A stretch of 64,000 nt of DNA, taken from Marinomonas ostreistagni. Lineage in GTDB: Bacteria; Pseudomonadota; Gammaproteobacteria; Pseudomonadales; Marinomonadaceae. The stretch spans positions 186,001 through 250,000 of the forward strand of contig NZ_JAEMUH010000006.1 in the NCBI RefSeq assembly GCF_016461785.1. The letters are read 5' to 3'. Positions 47,837 to 57,338 of this stretch are shown one piece after another. The stretch's first letter is position 1. Every line of letters starts with the position of its first letter. A program made the translations under genes and the position numbers. Below the pieces are notes generated by a model. It had not been told where the DNA came from and did not search any database. It was given only the letters and a program-made list of their open reading frames with translations.

Positions 47837-50089
47837 TTGATCAATCATTGTAAACAAACTTTAATTTTACTCACTCTCTTGTTGATGACCAACATTAGCT
47901 TTGCAGCACCGATGATGGCCCTTCTTGATGAGGAGAATCAAAGCGTAAATATAGGCACCGTTGGTAGCTATTACATTGACGAAAGCGCTAGATTATCGCT
48001 GCGAGACATTGACTCTGAATTGCTTCGCAAGCGGTTCATTCCTTTGAAGAAGGACTTTCAGCAGTTTGGTTTGATCAATGGCAATATTTGGATCAAAGTT
48101 GATATCGCACAAAGGCTACCCTCCGGCCAATCAGCTGTTTTACACATCAAAGCACCTAGGGCACAAGTCGTTGATGTCTATACACCAAATCTATTAAACA
48201 ATCAGATTTTTGCTGAAATGGGAGATGAGCGCCCCTACCAAAACCGCTTGATTCAGTATCCAGACTACATTATCCCTTTGCCAGCCAATGTCCCTCCAGT
48301 CTATACAGCATATATAAAAATAAGTTCCCGGTTGCCAATCAATCTTGTTATAGAAATTAAAACACTCTCTGAAATGACAAAAGATGTTCAAAAGGATAAC
48401 TATATTACAGGATTCTTGATCGGCATTTTGTTACTACTTTTTGTAAGTAATGTATTTTTCTTCTTACGCACCAAACACCCAATGTATCTTGTGTATAGCG
48501 CGCTATTAGTTGGTATAGGATGTTTACACTTCGCACTGCATGGATTGATATATCAATGGTTTTCTGAATCTATGGGTCTACAAGAACGCCTCTATAACTT
48601 TTCTTCTTTAGCCTGTGCAGCGTTAATTACTTGTTTTACCCGCTACTACTTAGATACCCGGGAAAGTCTTCCTCGCATAGATAAACTGTTACTTTTTCTG
48701 ATCGTTTCCAATGCAACGCTGGCGATAATTTTCTCCATTTCACCACAAGAACTAAATGTTGCCTTTTTAAGCGCTAGCGCTGTCCTTACTCTAATTACCT
48801 TATTGTTTGTTGCGATCTTTAGCGTATTCAAAAGAGTGCCTTACTCCAGCTACTACCTAGTTGCTCGAATTGTACTTTCTACGGGTTATTTATTTTGGAT
48901 ATTGGCTGCCTATGGAATTTTATCGACTCCATTTTGGTATGAATGGGGACTTACTACGTCGATTATTTTAGAAGCTTTGGTTCACTTTACAGGCATCATT
49001 ACACGCCACACACCAACTAATCCGAATACCAGTAAGCAAGAAGGTCTGCAAAATTTTGATGTAGTTAGTGAGGTGGCAGATTTAATAACCACACAAACAA
49101 AAGTCATAGACTATCAATATGCTTCAACAGAACCTAAACATGAAGAATTAAAAAGAGCTTATAAGCACCTCTCCAACATCGCCACTCGAATCAACCATCT
49201 GCAAAACTTAAAGGCACTACGAGAACATTCAGACCTATCATCTAGCAACTTACAGCTTCTTATTGACCAAGCAACGATTGATTTCTATGCGTTAGACCAA
49301 AATGATTCAGACATCGATATTCATTACGATGCGACAATGCGCTGGGAATTGATGAATAATGCTCAGACAATCAAGCACGTCTATCAGGTCATTATGGAAG
49401 AAATGCGCCACCAAACTGATCAGGTTTTAAACATCCATAGTGAAGTAGAATCAAAAGAGCGGGATGGTCTGAGAACTCTTCATATCAAAGCTTACCCAAT
49501 ACCTAGTTCAGTTATGCTGGATAATACGCAAAGTTTTGGACCGAGGTATCTGCTCGATTTGGTCAATGCACTTGGTGGACAAATTGAATTATCTGGTGAA
49601 GGAAGAAGACGTTCACTGCACTGCAAGGTTCCAATCCATGCCAGACAGATCGAACTGAGCGATTTGGCGAGAGCAACACAAGCAGAAACCATTATCCCTG
49701 TTATTATCGGACATCAGGATTCAGAATTAATTGAACGCACCAGCAACTTCTTACACAGCAGACTATTATCACTAACACATATCGATAAGCTTGATGACTT
49801 GCAATTGCTAATAAGCAATCGTGCTGAAAAGTGTCAGTTCATCATTTTACTATTTGAAGATCAAAAGAATTTTGGTGCTTCTGACTTAGTTAGCTTCATA
49901 AACAACTTACATGAAAATGATGCCTGCTTACTGATTTCGAACAATGTTAACATGTCTCAAGAATACGCTAATGCACTTGGCTTTAATGGCTTTGTATACA
50001 GCTCACAAATTGAAACAAAACTGCTCTTTGATATGGAGCGTATTCACAGAGAAATATCCAATAGTAGGATGCCACGTATCAACAGATAG
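47837..50089 (+). CDS. 7TM-DISM sensor with degenerate kinase and receiver (RetS-position)
   Basis: 750 residues. Signal peptide 1-23, a 7TMR-DISMED2-like periplasmic domain (about 35-175, I-W-I-K-V-D-I), seven membrane helices (about 190-395), a kinase-like region (about 430-600) and a receiver-like region (about 618-740). The kinase part has no H-box, no N-box Asn and no D-x-G-x-G. Only the terminal LVNALGGQIELSGEG stretch still resembles HATPase. The receiver-like fold lacks clear Asp and Lys sites. P. aeruginosa retS also follows purH-purD, and RetS works by binding GacS rather than through normal kinase activity, so a RetS-like modulator is likely. TTG start is supported by GGAGG 6 nt upstream. 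Confidence 0.8.
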   Translation: MINHCKQTLILLTLLLMTNISFAAPMMALLDEENQSVNIGTVGSYYIDESARLSLRDIDSELLRKRFIPLKKDFQQFGLINGNIWIKVDIAQRLPSGQSAVLHIKAPRAQVVDVYTPNLLNNQIFAEMGDERPYQNRLIQYPDYIIPLPANVPPVYTAYIKISSRLPINLVIEIKTLSEMTKDVQKDNYITGFLIGILLLLFVSNVFFFLRTKHPMYLVYSALLVGIGCLHFALHGLIYQWFSESMGLQERLYNFSSLACAALITCFTRYYLDTRESLPRIDKLLLFLIVSNATLAIIFSISPQELNVAFLSASAVLTLITLLFVAIFSVFKRVPYSSYYLVARIVLSTGYLFWILAAYGILSTPFWYEWGLTTSIILEALVHFTGIITRHTPTNPNTSKQEGLQNFDVVSEVADLITTQTKVIDYQYASTEPKHEELKRAYKHLSNIATRINHLQNLKALREHSDLSSSNLQLLIDQATIDFYALDQNDSDIDIHYDATMRWELMNNAQTIKHVYQVIMEEMRHQTDQVLNIHSEVESKERDGLRTLHIKAYPIPSSVMLDNTQSFGPRYLLDLVNALGGQIELSGEGRRRSLHCKVPIHARQIELSDLARATQAETIIPVIIGHQDSELIERTSNFLHSRLLSLTHIDKLDDLQLLISNRAEKCQFIILLFEDQKNFGASDLVSFINNLHENDACLLISNNVNMSQEYANALGFNGFVYSSQIETKLLFDMERIHREISNSRMPRINR

Positions 50090-50149
50090 GCACCAATATG
50101 TTGTAATTGTTAGTCATCCCACAAATAATGATCGAAAAAGGAGACATAA

Positions 50150-50491
50150 ATGGATTGCTTGTTCTGCAAACTTGTAAACGGCGACATCCCTGCAAAAATC
50201 TTATACCAAGACGATGACGTCATCGCTTTTGAAGATATCGCACCACAAGCGCCGACTCATTTCCTCGTCATCCCTAAACGCCATATCAGCACTTTAAATG
50301 ATTTGACCATTGAAGATGCTGCGTTAGTAGGAAAGCTTCCTATTACCGCCGCTAAAATAGCCAAAGAGAAAGGCCTTTCTGACGATGGTTATCGAGTGGT
50401 AATGAACTGTAATGAAATGGGTGGTCAAACGGTTTATCACATCCATATGCATGTCCTTGGTGGACGCGCTATGACTTGGCCACCAGGTTAA
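50150..50491 (+). CDS. HIT-family nucleotide hydrolase (HinT-like)
   Basis: 113-residue histidine-triad protein. Its C-terminal [10 protein letters not shown] is the HIT motif, and N-terminal D-C-L-F-C-K-L-V resembles HinT. It probably hydrolyses purine nucleoside phosphoramidates. AAAAGGAG precedes the ATG. 16 bp before coq7, so likely the first gene of HIT-coq7-pdxH. Confidence 0.93.
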   Translation: MDCLFCKLVNGDIPAKILYQDDDVIAFEDIAPQAPTHFLVIPKRHISTLNDLTIEDAALVGKLPITAAKIAKEKGLSDDGYRVVMNCNEMGGQTVYHIHMHVLGGRAMTWPPG

Positions 50492-50507
50492 TAGAAAAGG
50501 TAACATC

Positions 50508-51143
50508 ATGCTGCTGAATAAACTTGATAGAGCTGTTTTACAAATTGATCGCGCACTGCAAACTTTGGTACCTAAAGCAGCCAACGCGGCTCGCATATCA
50601 CCAGCACAACAATATCAAGAAGCAAACCTAACGGACTCTGAGCGAAAGCATGCCGTGGGCTTAATGCGAATTAACCATACTGGCGAAGTATGTGCCCAAG
50701 CGCTGTATGCTGGTCAAGCCACAACAGCAAAGCTTGAAACTGTCCGTGCTGAAATGGAACATGCAGCGGATGAAGAAATTGATCATCTGGTGTGGTGTGA
50801 AGAACGTATCTATGAGCTAGGTAGCCGCCCCAGTCTACTGAACCCATTATTCTATGGCGCATCGTTTTGTATCGGAGCTGGCGCAGGCCTCATTAGCGAT
50901 AAACTCAGCCTTGGTTTTGTTGCCGCTACAGAAGATCAAGTGTGTGTTCATTTAGACAAACATATGGCGGCGTTACCTGAACAAGACAAACGTTCTCATG
51001 CAATACTTGAACAAATGCATATTGACGAAGCAAAACACAAACAAATGGCTTTAGATTCTGGGGGCTATGAGTTTCCTAAGCCTGTCATGAACGTCATGAC
51101 ACTGGTATCTAAAGTAATGACTCAATCAACTTATCGGATCTAA
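50508..51143 (+). CDS. coq7: Demethoxyubiquinone hydroxylase Coq7
   Basis: Di-iron monooxygenase of late ubiquinone synthesis. Carboxylate/His ligands appear in two E-x-x-H-type helices: [18 protein letters not shown] and M-H-I-D-E-A-K-H. Length 211 matches bacterial Coq7, which replaces UbiF in Pseudomonas-type bacteria. pdxH follows after 3 bp. Confidence 0.94.
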   Translation: MLLNKLDRAVLQIDRALQTLVPKAANAARISPAQQYQEANLTDSERKHAVGLMRINHTGEVCAQALYAGQATTAKLETVRAEMEHAADEEIDHLVWCEERIYELGSRPSLLNPLFYGASFCIGAGAGLISDKLSLGFVAATEDQVCVHLDKHMAALPEQDKRSHAILEQMHIDEAKHKQMALDSGGYEFPKPVMNVMTLVSKVMTQSTYRI

Positions 51144-51146
51144 CTC

Positions 51147-51791
51147 ATGAATCGCGACCTTCAATCATTACGCCGTGACTACCAATTTGATGACCTGACC
51201 GAAGAAAAAGCAGGCACGGATCCTTTGGCGCTTTTTGATGCTTGGCTCGAGCAAGCTATTGAGACCTGCCCTGATGACCCTACAGGCATGTTGATAAGCA
51301 CTGTCGATCAAGACAACAAACCACATTGTCGTACCGTCTTACTAAAACAACGAGAAGCCAGCTCGTTTACTTTTTTCACGAACTACGACAGTGACAAAGG
51401 CCAAGACATTGCCCATAACCCAAATGTTTCTCTAACGTTTTTCTGGGCACCTCTTTCACGACAGGTTCGTATTGAAGGCGTTGCAACAAAGGTAGACCGC
51501 TCTGTTTCAGAAGCTTACTTTGCGACTCGCCCTAAGGGCAGCCAGATTGCTGCGAGCATATCCCGTCAAAGCCAAGTCATCTCATCTAGAGAAGTGCTGT
51601 CTGATGAGTTTGCTGCACTGGAGCAACAGTACCAAGATAAAGACGTACCCTGCCCTGAAAATTGGGGTGGGTATGCTGTTAAAGCCACTTCGATTGAGTT
51701 CTGGCAAGGCCGCCCCAGTCGCTTACATGATCGAATTGTCTTCAATTTAGATGATAATGGTAACTGGGTAGCAGTTCGCAAAGCACCTTAA
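51147..51791 (+). CDS. pdxH: Pyridoxine/pyridoxamine 5'-phosphate oxidase
   Basis: FMN-dependent oxidase forming pyridoxal 5'-phosphate. 214 residues, with R-T-V-L-L-K and the C-terminal E-F-W-Q-G-R-P-S-R-L-H-D-R signature of the family. Third in a compact plus-strand unit with the HIT and coq7 genes. Confidence 0.95.
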   Translation: MNRDLQSLRRDYQFDDLTEEKAGTDPLALFDAWLEQAIETCPDDPTGMLISTVDQDNKPHCRTVLLKQREASSFTFFTNYDSDKGQDIAHNPNVSLTFFWAPLSRQVRIEGVATKVDRSVSEAYFATRPKGSQIAASISRQSQVISSREVLSDEFAALEQQYQDKDVPCPENWGGYAVKATSIEFWQGRPSRLHDRIVFNLDDNGNWVAVRKAP

Positions 51792-51804
51792 CGTCTCATC
51801 TTAA

Positions 51805-51844
51805 TTTGTCAGCTGACCCTATGGTAAATAGGTCAGCTGACAAA
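51805..51844. repeat. 14-bp inverted repeat of GTCAGCTGAC palindromes
   Basis: Arms TTTGTCAGCTGACC (51805-51818) and its exact complement (51831-51844) with 12-nt loop. Each arm contains the self-complementary decamer GTCAGCTGAC, centre-to-centre 24 bp. It can be read as a terminator of pdxH or as two operator half-blocks in front of the gene at 51859, which starts 15 bp later. Confidence 0.75.
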
Positions 51845-51858
51845 CTTATTCGTCTATC

Positions 51859-52569
51859 ATGCCTGCCATACCTTCTAATAGATCAAACATTCTCGATGCT
51901 TACCGTGGAACTGCGGTTTTGCTAATGATTGCTTTCCACTTTTTGTGGGATTTAAGAGAATTCTCGGCCCTATCTTTTGATGTTAATAATCCCTTATGGC
52001 AAGGTTTTCGAAGCATCATTCTTTTTATGTTTACCTCCGCCTTGGGTTGTGCGAGCTTCTTAGCAGTGAGTCACAATCATTCAACATACCGCTTTATCAA
52101 AAACCAAGTAAAACTGGCTTTAGCCGCACTTATATTGTCAATTGGAACGCTTACTGCTACCCCCTCGCAGTGGATTTTTTTTGGAATCCTACATTTTCTG
52201 TTTGTTGCTGGTTGGTTAATTAGACCTGCTGCAAGCTACCCAATCTTGCTAGCCTGTGCTGGTGTTTCCTTAATTGCTATCAGTGCGTTCTTTCATATCG
52301 ATGCAATAACCGCACATAGATGGTTCATAAACACATTCAATGCACCAGCAAATACCTTAGATTTTATAAACCCTGTTCCATGGCTTGGGGTTGCAATGAT
52401 TGGCCCAATTTTTGGATATCTAAACCTGCATAGAATCAAACTACCAAGCAATACACTTTCGTATTCTTTATGTTGGCTCGGTCGAAATGCTTTGTTGGTC
52501 TACTTGTTACATCAGCTAATTTTATTTCCCACTGCCGCTCTTATTAGTTTACTTGTTGCACAGCCATAA
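51859..52569 (+). CDS. DUF1624-type membrane protein (HGSNAT-like)
   Basis: 236 residues with about seven membrane helices. The start S-N-R-S-N-I-L-D-A-Y-R-G-T-A-V-L-L-M-I-A-F-H-F is typical of DUF1624 / heparan-alpha-glucosaminide N-acetyltransferase-like proteins, which may transfer acetyl groups across the membrane. In bacteria the substrate is unknown. Second transcription unit after a large inverted repeat. Confidence 0.85.
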   Translation: MPAIPSNRSNILDAYRGTAVLLMIAFHFLWDLREFSALSFDVNNPLWQGFRSIILFMFTSALGCASFLAVSHNHSTYRFIKNQVKLALAALILSIGTLTATPSQWIFFGILHFLFVAGWLIRPAASYPILLACAGVSLIAISAFFHIDAITAHRWFINTFNAPANTLDFINPVPWLGVAMIGPIFGYLNLHRIKLPSNTLSYSLCWLGRNALLVYLLHQLILFPTAALISLLVAQP

Positions 52570-52711
52570 AGTTCGTATAGGAGGTCACAAAATAGCAAAC
52601 AAAATTTCTTATTTAGGTGTTGCAATTATGGGTTCTTGGAACCTTGGGCGCAGAAACGTGAGTAACCACTTCAGGGATTGATAAGGCTTAAAATTTAGCT
52701 TTTTTCAAGGC

Positions 52712-52740
52712 TTGATTTTCATCGATATGAGCACTATTGT
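52712..52740 (+). promoter_or_regulatory. Candidate nrdAB promoter
   Basis: TTGATT (52712-52717) and TATTGT (52735-52740) with 17-bp spacing, four of six matches each to the sigma-70 consensus. It lies 108 bp before nrdA, and the two NrdR-like boxes lie just downstream, where bound repressor would block transcription. Confidence 0.4.
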
Positions 52741-52762
52741 TCGTGCCATCCAATACAAAATC

Positions 52763-52778
52763 ACACTACATCTAGTAT
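52763..52778. promoter_or_regulatory. NrdR-like box 1
   Basis: ACACTACATCTAGTAT, a near-palindrome close to the NrdR consensus (ACACWATATAT-type with GTGT end). With box 2 the start-to-start distance is 32 bp, about three helical turns, the tandem spacing typical of NrdR sites upstream of nrd operons. Confidence 0.65.
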
Positions 52779-52794
52779 TAAGCGGTACCTAGAA

Positions 52795-52810
52795 ATACTA
52801 TATACAGTAT
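52795..52810. promoter_or_regulatory. NrdR-like box 2
   Basis: ATACTATATACAGTAT, palindromic in its outer arms and similar to box 1. Tandem placement with box 1 strengthens the call: NrdR binds pairs of such boxes cooperatively when dATP is high and represses ribonucleotide reductase genes (family knowledge). Confidence 0.65.
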
Positions 52811-52817
52811 ATCCACA
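52809..52817 (+). promoter_or_regulatory. DnaA-box-like site at nrdA promoter
   Basis: ATATCCACA matches the DnaA consensus TTATCCACA in eight of nine positions. E. coli nrdAB is also DnaA-controlled. The overlap with NrdR-like box 2 suggests competition, but one 9-mer may be chance. Confidence 0.35.
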
Positions 52818-52847
52818 GGTTTTACTGCATTAACGGGAATTTAAGGC

Positions 52848-55115
52848 ATGAGCACTCTGACAGTTACCAAGCGGAACGGCAACATTGAAAAAATTGACCT
52901 CGATAAAATTCATAAAGTTATCACCTGGGCAGCAGAAGGTTTAGAGAATGTTTCCGTTTCACAAGTGGAACTAAAAGCTCAGATTCAGTTTTTTGAAGGC
53001 ATTCGCACTACCGACATTCACGAGACGTTGATTAAGTCTGCAGCCGATTTAATTTCTGAAGAGACACCAGATTATCAATACCTTGCTGCACGACTTGCGA
53101 TTTTCCATCTACGCAAAAAAGCATTTGGTGAATTTGAACCGCCACACCTACATGAGCATGTACGCAACTTAGTTGAGCAAGGTCGTTACGATAAAGAAAT
53201 CCTTGAAAACTACTCAGCTGAAGAGCTAGATATCATCAACGGTTTCATCGATCATTCCCGTGATATGAACTTTTCATACGCAGCAGTGAAACAGCTAGAA
53301 GGGAAATACCTAGTTCAAAACCGTGTAACGGGCGACATATACGAAAGTCCTCAGTTCATCTACATCTTGGTTGCTGCTTGCCTATTTGCAAACTACGAGA
53401 AAGAAACACGTCTTGATTTGATTAAGCGTTTTTACAACGCTGTGTCTGAGTTTAAAATTTCACTGCCAACCCCGATTATGTCAGGCATCCGTACACCTAC
53501 TCGTCAATTTAGTAGTTGTGTACTGGTCGAGTGTGGTGACTCTCTGGATTCTATCAACGCTACATCGAGCGCCGTAGTGAAATATGTTAGCCAACGTGCA
53601 GGTATTGGAATCAACGCTGGTGCCATTCGCGCCCTTGGCAGCCCTATCCGTGGTGGTGAAGCGTTCCATACAGGCTGCATCCCATTCTATAAACACTTCC
53701 AAACAGCCGTTAAGAGTTGCTCTCAAGGTGGTGTGCGTGGTGGCGCAGCAACTGTGTTCTACCCAATCTGGCACCTAGAAGTTGAGAGCTTATTGGTTCT
53801 TAAGAATAACCGTGGTGTTGAAGAAAACCGTGTACGTCACCTTGATTACGGCGTGCAATTTAACCGCTTGATGTACCAACGCCTGATCAAAGGTGGCAAC
53901 ATTACTCTGTTCAGCCCGTCGGATGTGCCTGGTTTGTACGATGCATTCTTTGCTGATCAAGAAGAGTTCGATCGCCTTTACACAATGTATGAAGCCGACG
54001 AAAGCATCCGTAAACGCTCAATCAAAGCAGCGGAGTTGTTCACTCTATTTGCATCAGAGCGTGCAAGCACTGGCCGTATCTACCTTCAGAACGTTGACCA
54101 CTGTAACACTCACAGCCCGTTCGATCCTAAGGTAGCACCGGTTAAACAAAGTAACTTGTGTCTTGAAATTGCATTGCCAACAAAACCTTTGAACCGTATT
54201 GACGATGATGAAGGCGAGATTGCACTGTGTACATTGTCAGCGTTCAACCTTGGCGCAATTAAGAACCTTGATGAGTTAGAGGAACTGTCTGAGCTAATTA
54301 TTCGCGCTCTGGACAGCCTTCTGGACTATCAGAACTACCCCATCCCTGCCGCGCAACGTGCAACTGAGTTGCGTCGTACATTGGGTGTTGGTGTTATCAA
54401 CTACGCATACTACCTAGCTAAGAACGGCGTACGTTACTCGGACGGTAGCGCTAATGAGCTAACACACCAGACGTTTGAAGCGATCCAGTACTACCTATTG
54501 AAAGCATCAAACCAGTTAGCGAAAGAGTTTGGCCCTTGTAAAGCATTCAATGAGACCACCTATGCTCAAGGCATCCTGCCAATCGATACTTACAAGAAAG
54601 AGCTAGATAACGTTGTATCCACTGAGCTACGTTACGATTGGGAAGCATTGCGTACAGAAATCAAGACTCATGGCCTTCGTAACTCAACACTGTCAGCTTT
54701 GATGCCTTCTGAAACATCATCGCAAATCAGTAACGCAACGAACGGTATTGAACCTCCACGTGGTTTCGTATCGGTAAAAGCAAGTAAAGACGGAATTTTG
54801 AAACAAGTCGTACCAGAATTTGAACGCTTCAAATACAATTACGAGCTACTTTGGAGCCTTCCATCAAATGACGGCTATCTACAGCTTGTTGGTATCATGC
54901 AAAAATTCGTTGACCAATCTATCTCTGCCAACACAAACTACGATCCTTCGAAGTTTGAAGGTGGCAAAGTACCAATGAAAGTCATTTTGAAAGACCTTCT
55001 AACAGCCTACAAACTGGGCGTTAAAACACTGTACTACCACAACACTCGTGATGGTGCAGATGACAAACAAGACGATATGGCTGATGATTGTGCAAGCGGC
55101 GCTTGTAAGATCTAA
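52848..55115 (+). CDS. nrdA: Ribonucleotide reductase class Ia, alpha subunit
   Basis: Large subunit that reduces ribonucleoside diphosphates to deoxy forms. N-terminal ATP-cone (about residues 1-90), barrel with active-site cysteines (Q-F-S-S-C and Q-N-V-D-H-C-N), N-L-C-L-E and a C-terminal redox pair in C-A-S-G-A-C-K-I. The 755-residue length fits E. coli NrdA (761). First of nrdA-nrdB-yfaE, behind tandem NrdR-like boxes. Confidence 0.97.
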   Translation: MSTLTVTKRNGNIEKIDLDKIHKVITWAAEGLENVSVSQVELKAQIQFFEGIRTTDIHETLIKSAADLISEETPDYQYLAARLAIFHLRKKAFGEFEPPHLHEHVRNLVEQGRYDKEILENYSAEELDIINGFIDHSRDMNFSYAAVKQLEGKYLVQNRVTGDIYESPQFIYILVAACLFANYEKETRLDLIKRFYNAVSEFKISLPTPIMSGIRTPTRQFSSCVLVECGDSLDSINATSSAVVKYVSQRAGIGINAGAIRALGSPIRGGEAFHTGCIPFYKHFQTAVKSCSQGGVRGGAATVFYPIWHLEVESLLVLKNNRGVEENRVRHLDYGVQFNRLMYQRLIKGGNITLFSPSDVPGLYDAFFADQEEFDRLYTMYEADESIRKRSIKAAELFTLFASERASTGRIYLQNVDHCNTHSPFDPKVAPVKQSNLCLEIALPTKPLNRIDDDEGEIALCTLSAFNLGAIKNLDELEELSELIIRALDSLLDYQNYPIPAAQRATELRRTLGVGVINYAYYLAKNGVRYSDGSANELTHQTFEAIQYYLLKASNQLAKEFGPCKAFNETTYAQGILPIDTYKKELDNVVSTELRYDWEALRTEIKTHGLRNSTLSALMPSETSSQISNATNGIEPPRGFVSVKASKDGILKQVVPEFERFKYNYELLWSLPSNDGYLQLVGIMQKFVDQSISANTNYDPSKFEGGKVPMKVILKDLLTAYKLGVKTLYYHNTRDGADDKQDDMADDCASGACKI

Positions 55116-55122
55116 ATTGTCA

Positions 55123-55148
55123 GGCCCTACGTAGACATACGTGGGGCT
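55123..55148 (+). other. Hairpin between nrdA and nrdB
   Basis: GCCCTACGTA (55124-55133) pairs with TACGTGGGGC (55138-55147) with one G-T wobble, 4-nt loop. It is followed by TTCTACCTTTCT. It may be an RNA-processing or partial termination element that sets NrdA:NrdB ratio. Confidence 0.5.
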
Positions 55149-55200
55149 TCTACCTTTCTAAATTATTTTATTTCGTGATCATTAAGGATCTTTTTCGGCA

Positions 55201-56334
55201 ATGAGTTACTCTACTTTCAACCGCAAGAAATTTGACAGTCTGCAAGAACCAATGTTTTTCGGGGAAAACGTTAACGTTGCGCGCTATGACCAGCAAAAGC
55301 ACCCGATCTTTGAAAAGCTAATCGAGAAACAACTGTCATTTTTCTGGCGTCCAGAGGAAGTAGATTTATCAAATGACCGCAAAGATTTTCTAAAGCTAGA
55401 AGATCATGAGCAGCATATTTTCTTAAGCAATCTCAAGTATCAAACACTATTGGACAGCGTACAAGGCCGCTCACCAAACGTTGCTCTGCTGCCAATCGTA
55501 TCATTGCCAGAGCTCGAAACATGGATTGAAACTTGGTCTTTCTCGGAGACTATCCATAGCCGCTCCTACACACACATCATTCGAAACATTGTGAACGACC
55601 CAACAAAAGTGTTCGACGACATTGTAGTTAATGATGAGATCGCAAAGCGCGCGATCAGCGTATCTAAATATTACGATGATTTAATTGAGCTAGTGAGCCT
55701 TTACAACACATTAGGCTTAGGAGTTCATCATGTACCTGAGCGCGGTGAAGTCGTGGTTTCAATGAAGACGCTTAAGAAAGCGCTTTACCTGACTGTAGCA
55801 TCGGTAAACGTACTCGAAGCAATCCGCTTCTATGTAAGCTTTGCTTGTAGTTTCGCATTTGCAGAGCGCACCCTAATGGAAGGTAATGCTAAAATCATCA
55901 AGTTAATTGCCCGCGATGAAGCCCTTCACCTGAATGGCACTCAGCATATGCTGAATCTTATGATGTCAGGTCGTGATGATCCTGAAATGGCGGAAATCGC
56001 ACAAGAGTGTCAGCAAGACGTTATCAACATATTCGTTGAAGCAGCGCAACAGGAACGTGAATGGGCTCAATATCTTTTCAAAGATGGCTCCATGATTGGC
56101 TTAAACGCGCAGATTCTTGGTCAATACGTCGAGTATATTACCAATATCCGAATGCAAGCTATTGGACTAGAGCCTCAATTTGCAACCAAAAACAACCCAA
56201 TTCCGTGGATTAATGCTTGGCTAGTTAGCGATAACGTTCAAGTAGCACCGCAAGAAGCTGAGATAAGCTCTTACTTAGTTGGTCAAATTGATAACGATCT
56301 AGATGGAGCTGACTTTGACGACTTTGATCTCTAA
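55201..56334 (+). CDS. nrdB: Ribonucleotide reductase class Ia, beta subunit
   Basis: Small subunit holding the di-iron tyrosyl-radical cofactor. 377 residues. The helix with [10 protein letters not shown] and the later R-D-E-A-L-H-L motif supply Glu/His ligands. The C-terminal acidic tail ([13 protein letters not shown]) is the NrdA-docking peptide. Overlaps the next gene by 32 bp. Confidence 0.97.
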   Translation: MSYSTFNRKKFDSLQEPMFFGENVNVARYDQQKHPIFEKLIEKQLSFFWRPEEVDLSNDRKDFLKLEDHEQHIFLSNLKYQTLLDSVQGRSPNVALLPIVSLPELETWIETWSFSETIHSRSYTHIIRNIVNDPTKVFDDIVVNDEIAKRAISVSKYYDDLIELVSLYNTLGLGVHHVPERGEVVVSMKTLKKALYLTVASVNVLEAIRFYVSFACSFAFAERTLMEGNAKIIKLIARDEALHLNGTQHMLNLMMSGRDDPEMAEIAQECQQDVINIFVEAAQQEREWAQYLFKDGSMIGLNAQILGQYVEYITNIRMQAIGLEPQFATKNNPIPWINAWLVSDNVQVAPQEAEISSYLVGQIDNDLDGADFDDFDL

Positions 56335-56605
56335 TACTGAGCATCAAGATCAAACCGTTCACCGTGTTTTGTTGGGTAAAAAGCAGATACTCGTCACCGA
56401 AGACGAGCCTCTGCTACCGCAGCTTGAGAGAGCGGGCGTGTTAGCCGAATATCAATGCCGCGAGGGCTACTGCTCCGCTTGTATGATCAAACTTCTTTGG
56501 GGTAAGGTAAGTTACCCTGTTGAGCCCATGGCTTGGGTACATAGTGGCTACATGCTCTCTTGCTGTGCAATCGTTAAAAGCGATATCGAAATCTCAATGC
56601 TGTAG
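56303..56605 (+). CDS. yfaE: 2Fe-2S ferredoxin YfaE (NrdB cofactor maintenance)
   Basis: 100-residue plant-type ferredoxin. Ligands C-R-E-G-Y-C-S-A-C (residues about 50-58) and a later Cys in L-S-C-C. YfaE donates electrons to repair the NrdB radical centre in E. coli. The ATG lies inside the nrdB end, giving a 32-bp overlap. A TTG a few codons later is also possible. Third gene of the nrd operon. Confidence 0.9.
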   Translation: MELTLTTLISNTEHQDQTVHRVLLGKKQILVTEDEPLLPQLERAGVLAEYQCREGYCSACMIKLLWGKVSYPVEPMAWVHSGYMLSCCAIVKSDIEISML

Positions 56606-56610
56606 TACAA

Positions 56611-57228
56611 CTAGTTTTTTTGACTAAGCATCTTATAAGCAGAGTAAATACGCGTAGCAGTTGTTACCCAACATAGCCCCCCAAATATTAGCGCCAGCGA
56701 CACAAACTGACTTGGTAACAAGCACATAAGAACAAAGCACGCGACTGTTTCCATACCTTCTGTTATTCCACCTAAGAAATACAATGATTTATGACCGTAG
56801 TCGAGCTGTTCAATATTACGCTTTGCTGCCATCACGGAAAATGCTAAAAAGCTACTACCAGTCCCCATAAAAGACCACATTAAAAATGCTGCCGCTATGG
56901 CATTTTGCTCGGGATTGGCCACAGCAAAGCCAAATACGACGGCGGAATAAAAAATAAAATCCAATACAATGTCGAGATAGCCTCCCGCATCTGAGCTCGT
57001 TTCAGTTGAACGAGCAATAGCACCGTCTACACCATCACCTATTCGATTGAATAGAATAGCCACCAACCCAATCCAATAAAATTCTAGTGCAATAAAAAAA
57101 GCGCCTAGCAAGCCCAAGAAGAACGCGCAAACAGTAACTTGGTTGGCACTGATACTTCGCTTTATTAAAGGCTTCGCCAGCCTCTCTAAAGGCCTCTTTA
57201 TTAGCGGTATTAAAACTTTATCGAACAC
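56611..57228 (-). CDS. CDP-alcohol phosphatidyltransferase family protein
   Basis: 205-residue integral membrane enzyme. The family motif D-G-x-D-G-x-x-A-R-x8-G-x3-D-x3-D is complete in IGDGVDGAIARSTETS...GYLDIVLD. It would join a CDP-linked lipid to an alcohol. The exact phospholipid cannot be told. GTG start with GGGAGAGG upstream. Convergent with nrdAB-yfaE. Confidence 0.9.
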   Translation of the reverse strand: MFDKVLIPLIKRPLERLAKPLIKRSISANQVTVCAFFLGLLGAFFIALEFYWIGLVAILFNRIGDGVDGAIARSTETSSDAGGYLDIVLDFIFYSAVVFGFAVANPEQNAIAAAFLMWSFMGTGSSFLAFSVMAAKRNIEQLDYGHKSLYFLGGITEGMETVACFVLMCLLPSQFVSLALIFGGLCWVTTATRIYSAYKMLSQKN

Positions 57229-57338
57229 AACCTCTCCCTAACTTGGTAAAAGTGCTTTAAAACCATTACTTATACGATCTATATAAGTTGTTTGTTACTA
57301 TAGATCAAAGATTTAATGGTTCGATATAGGAAAACTTC

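Noticed and set aside
52629-52682. 17-codon frame after the DUF1624 gene.
   Set aside because: No ribosome site at proper distance and no resemblance; the AGGAGGT seen at about 52579 is too far upstream.
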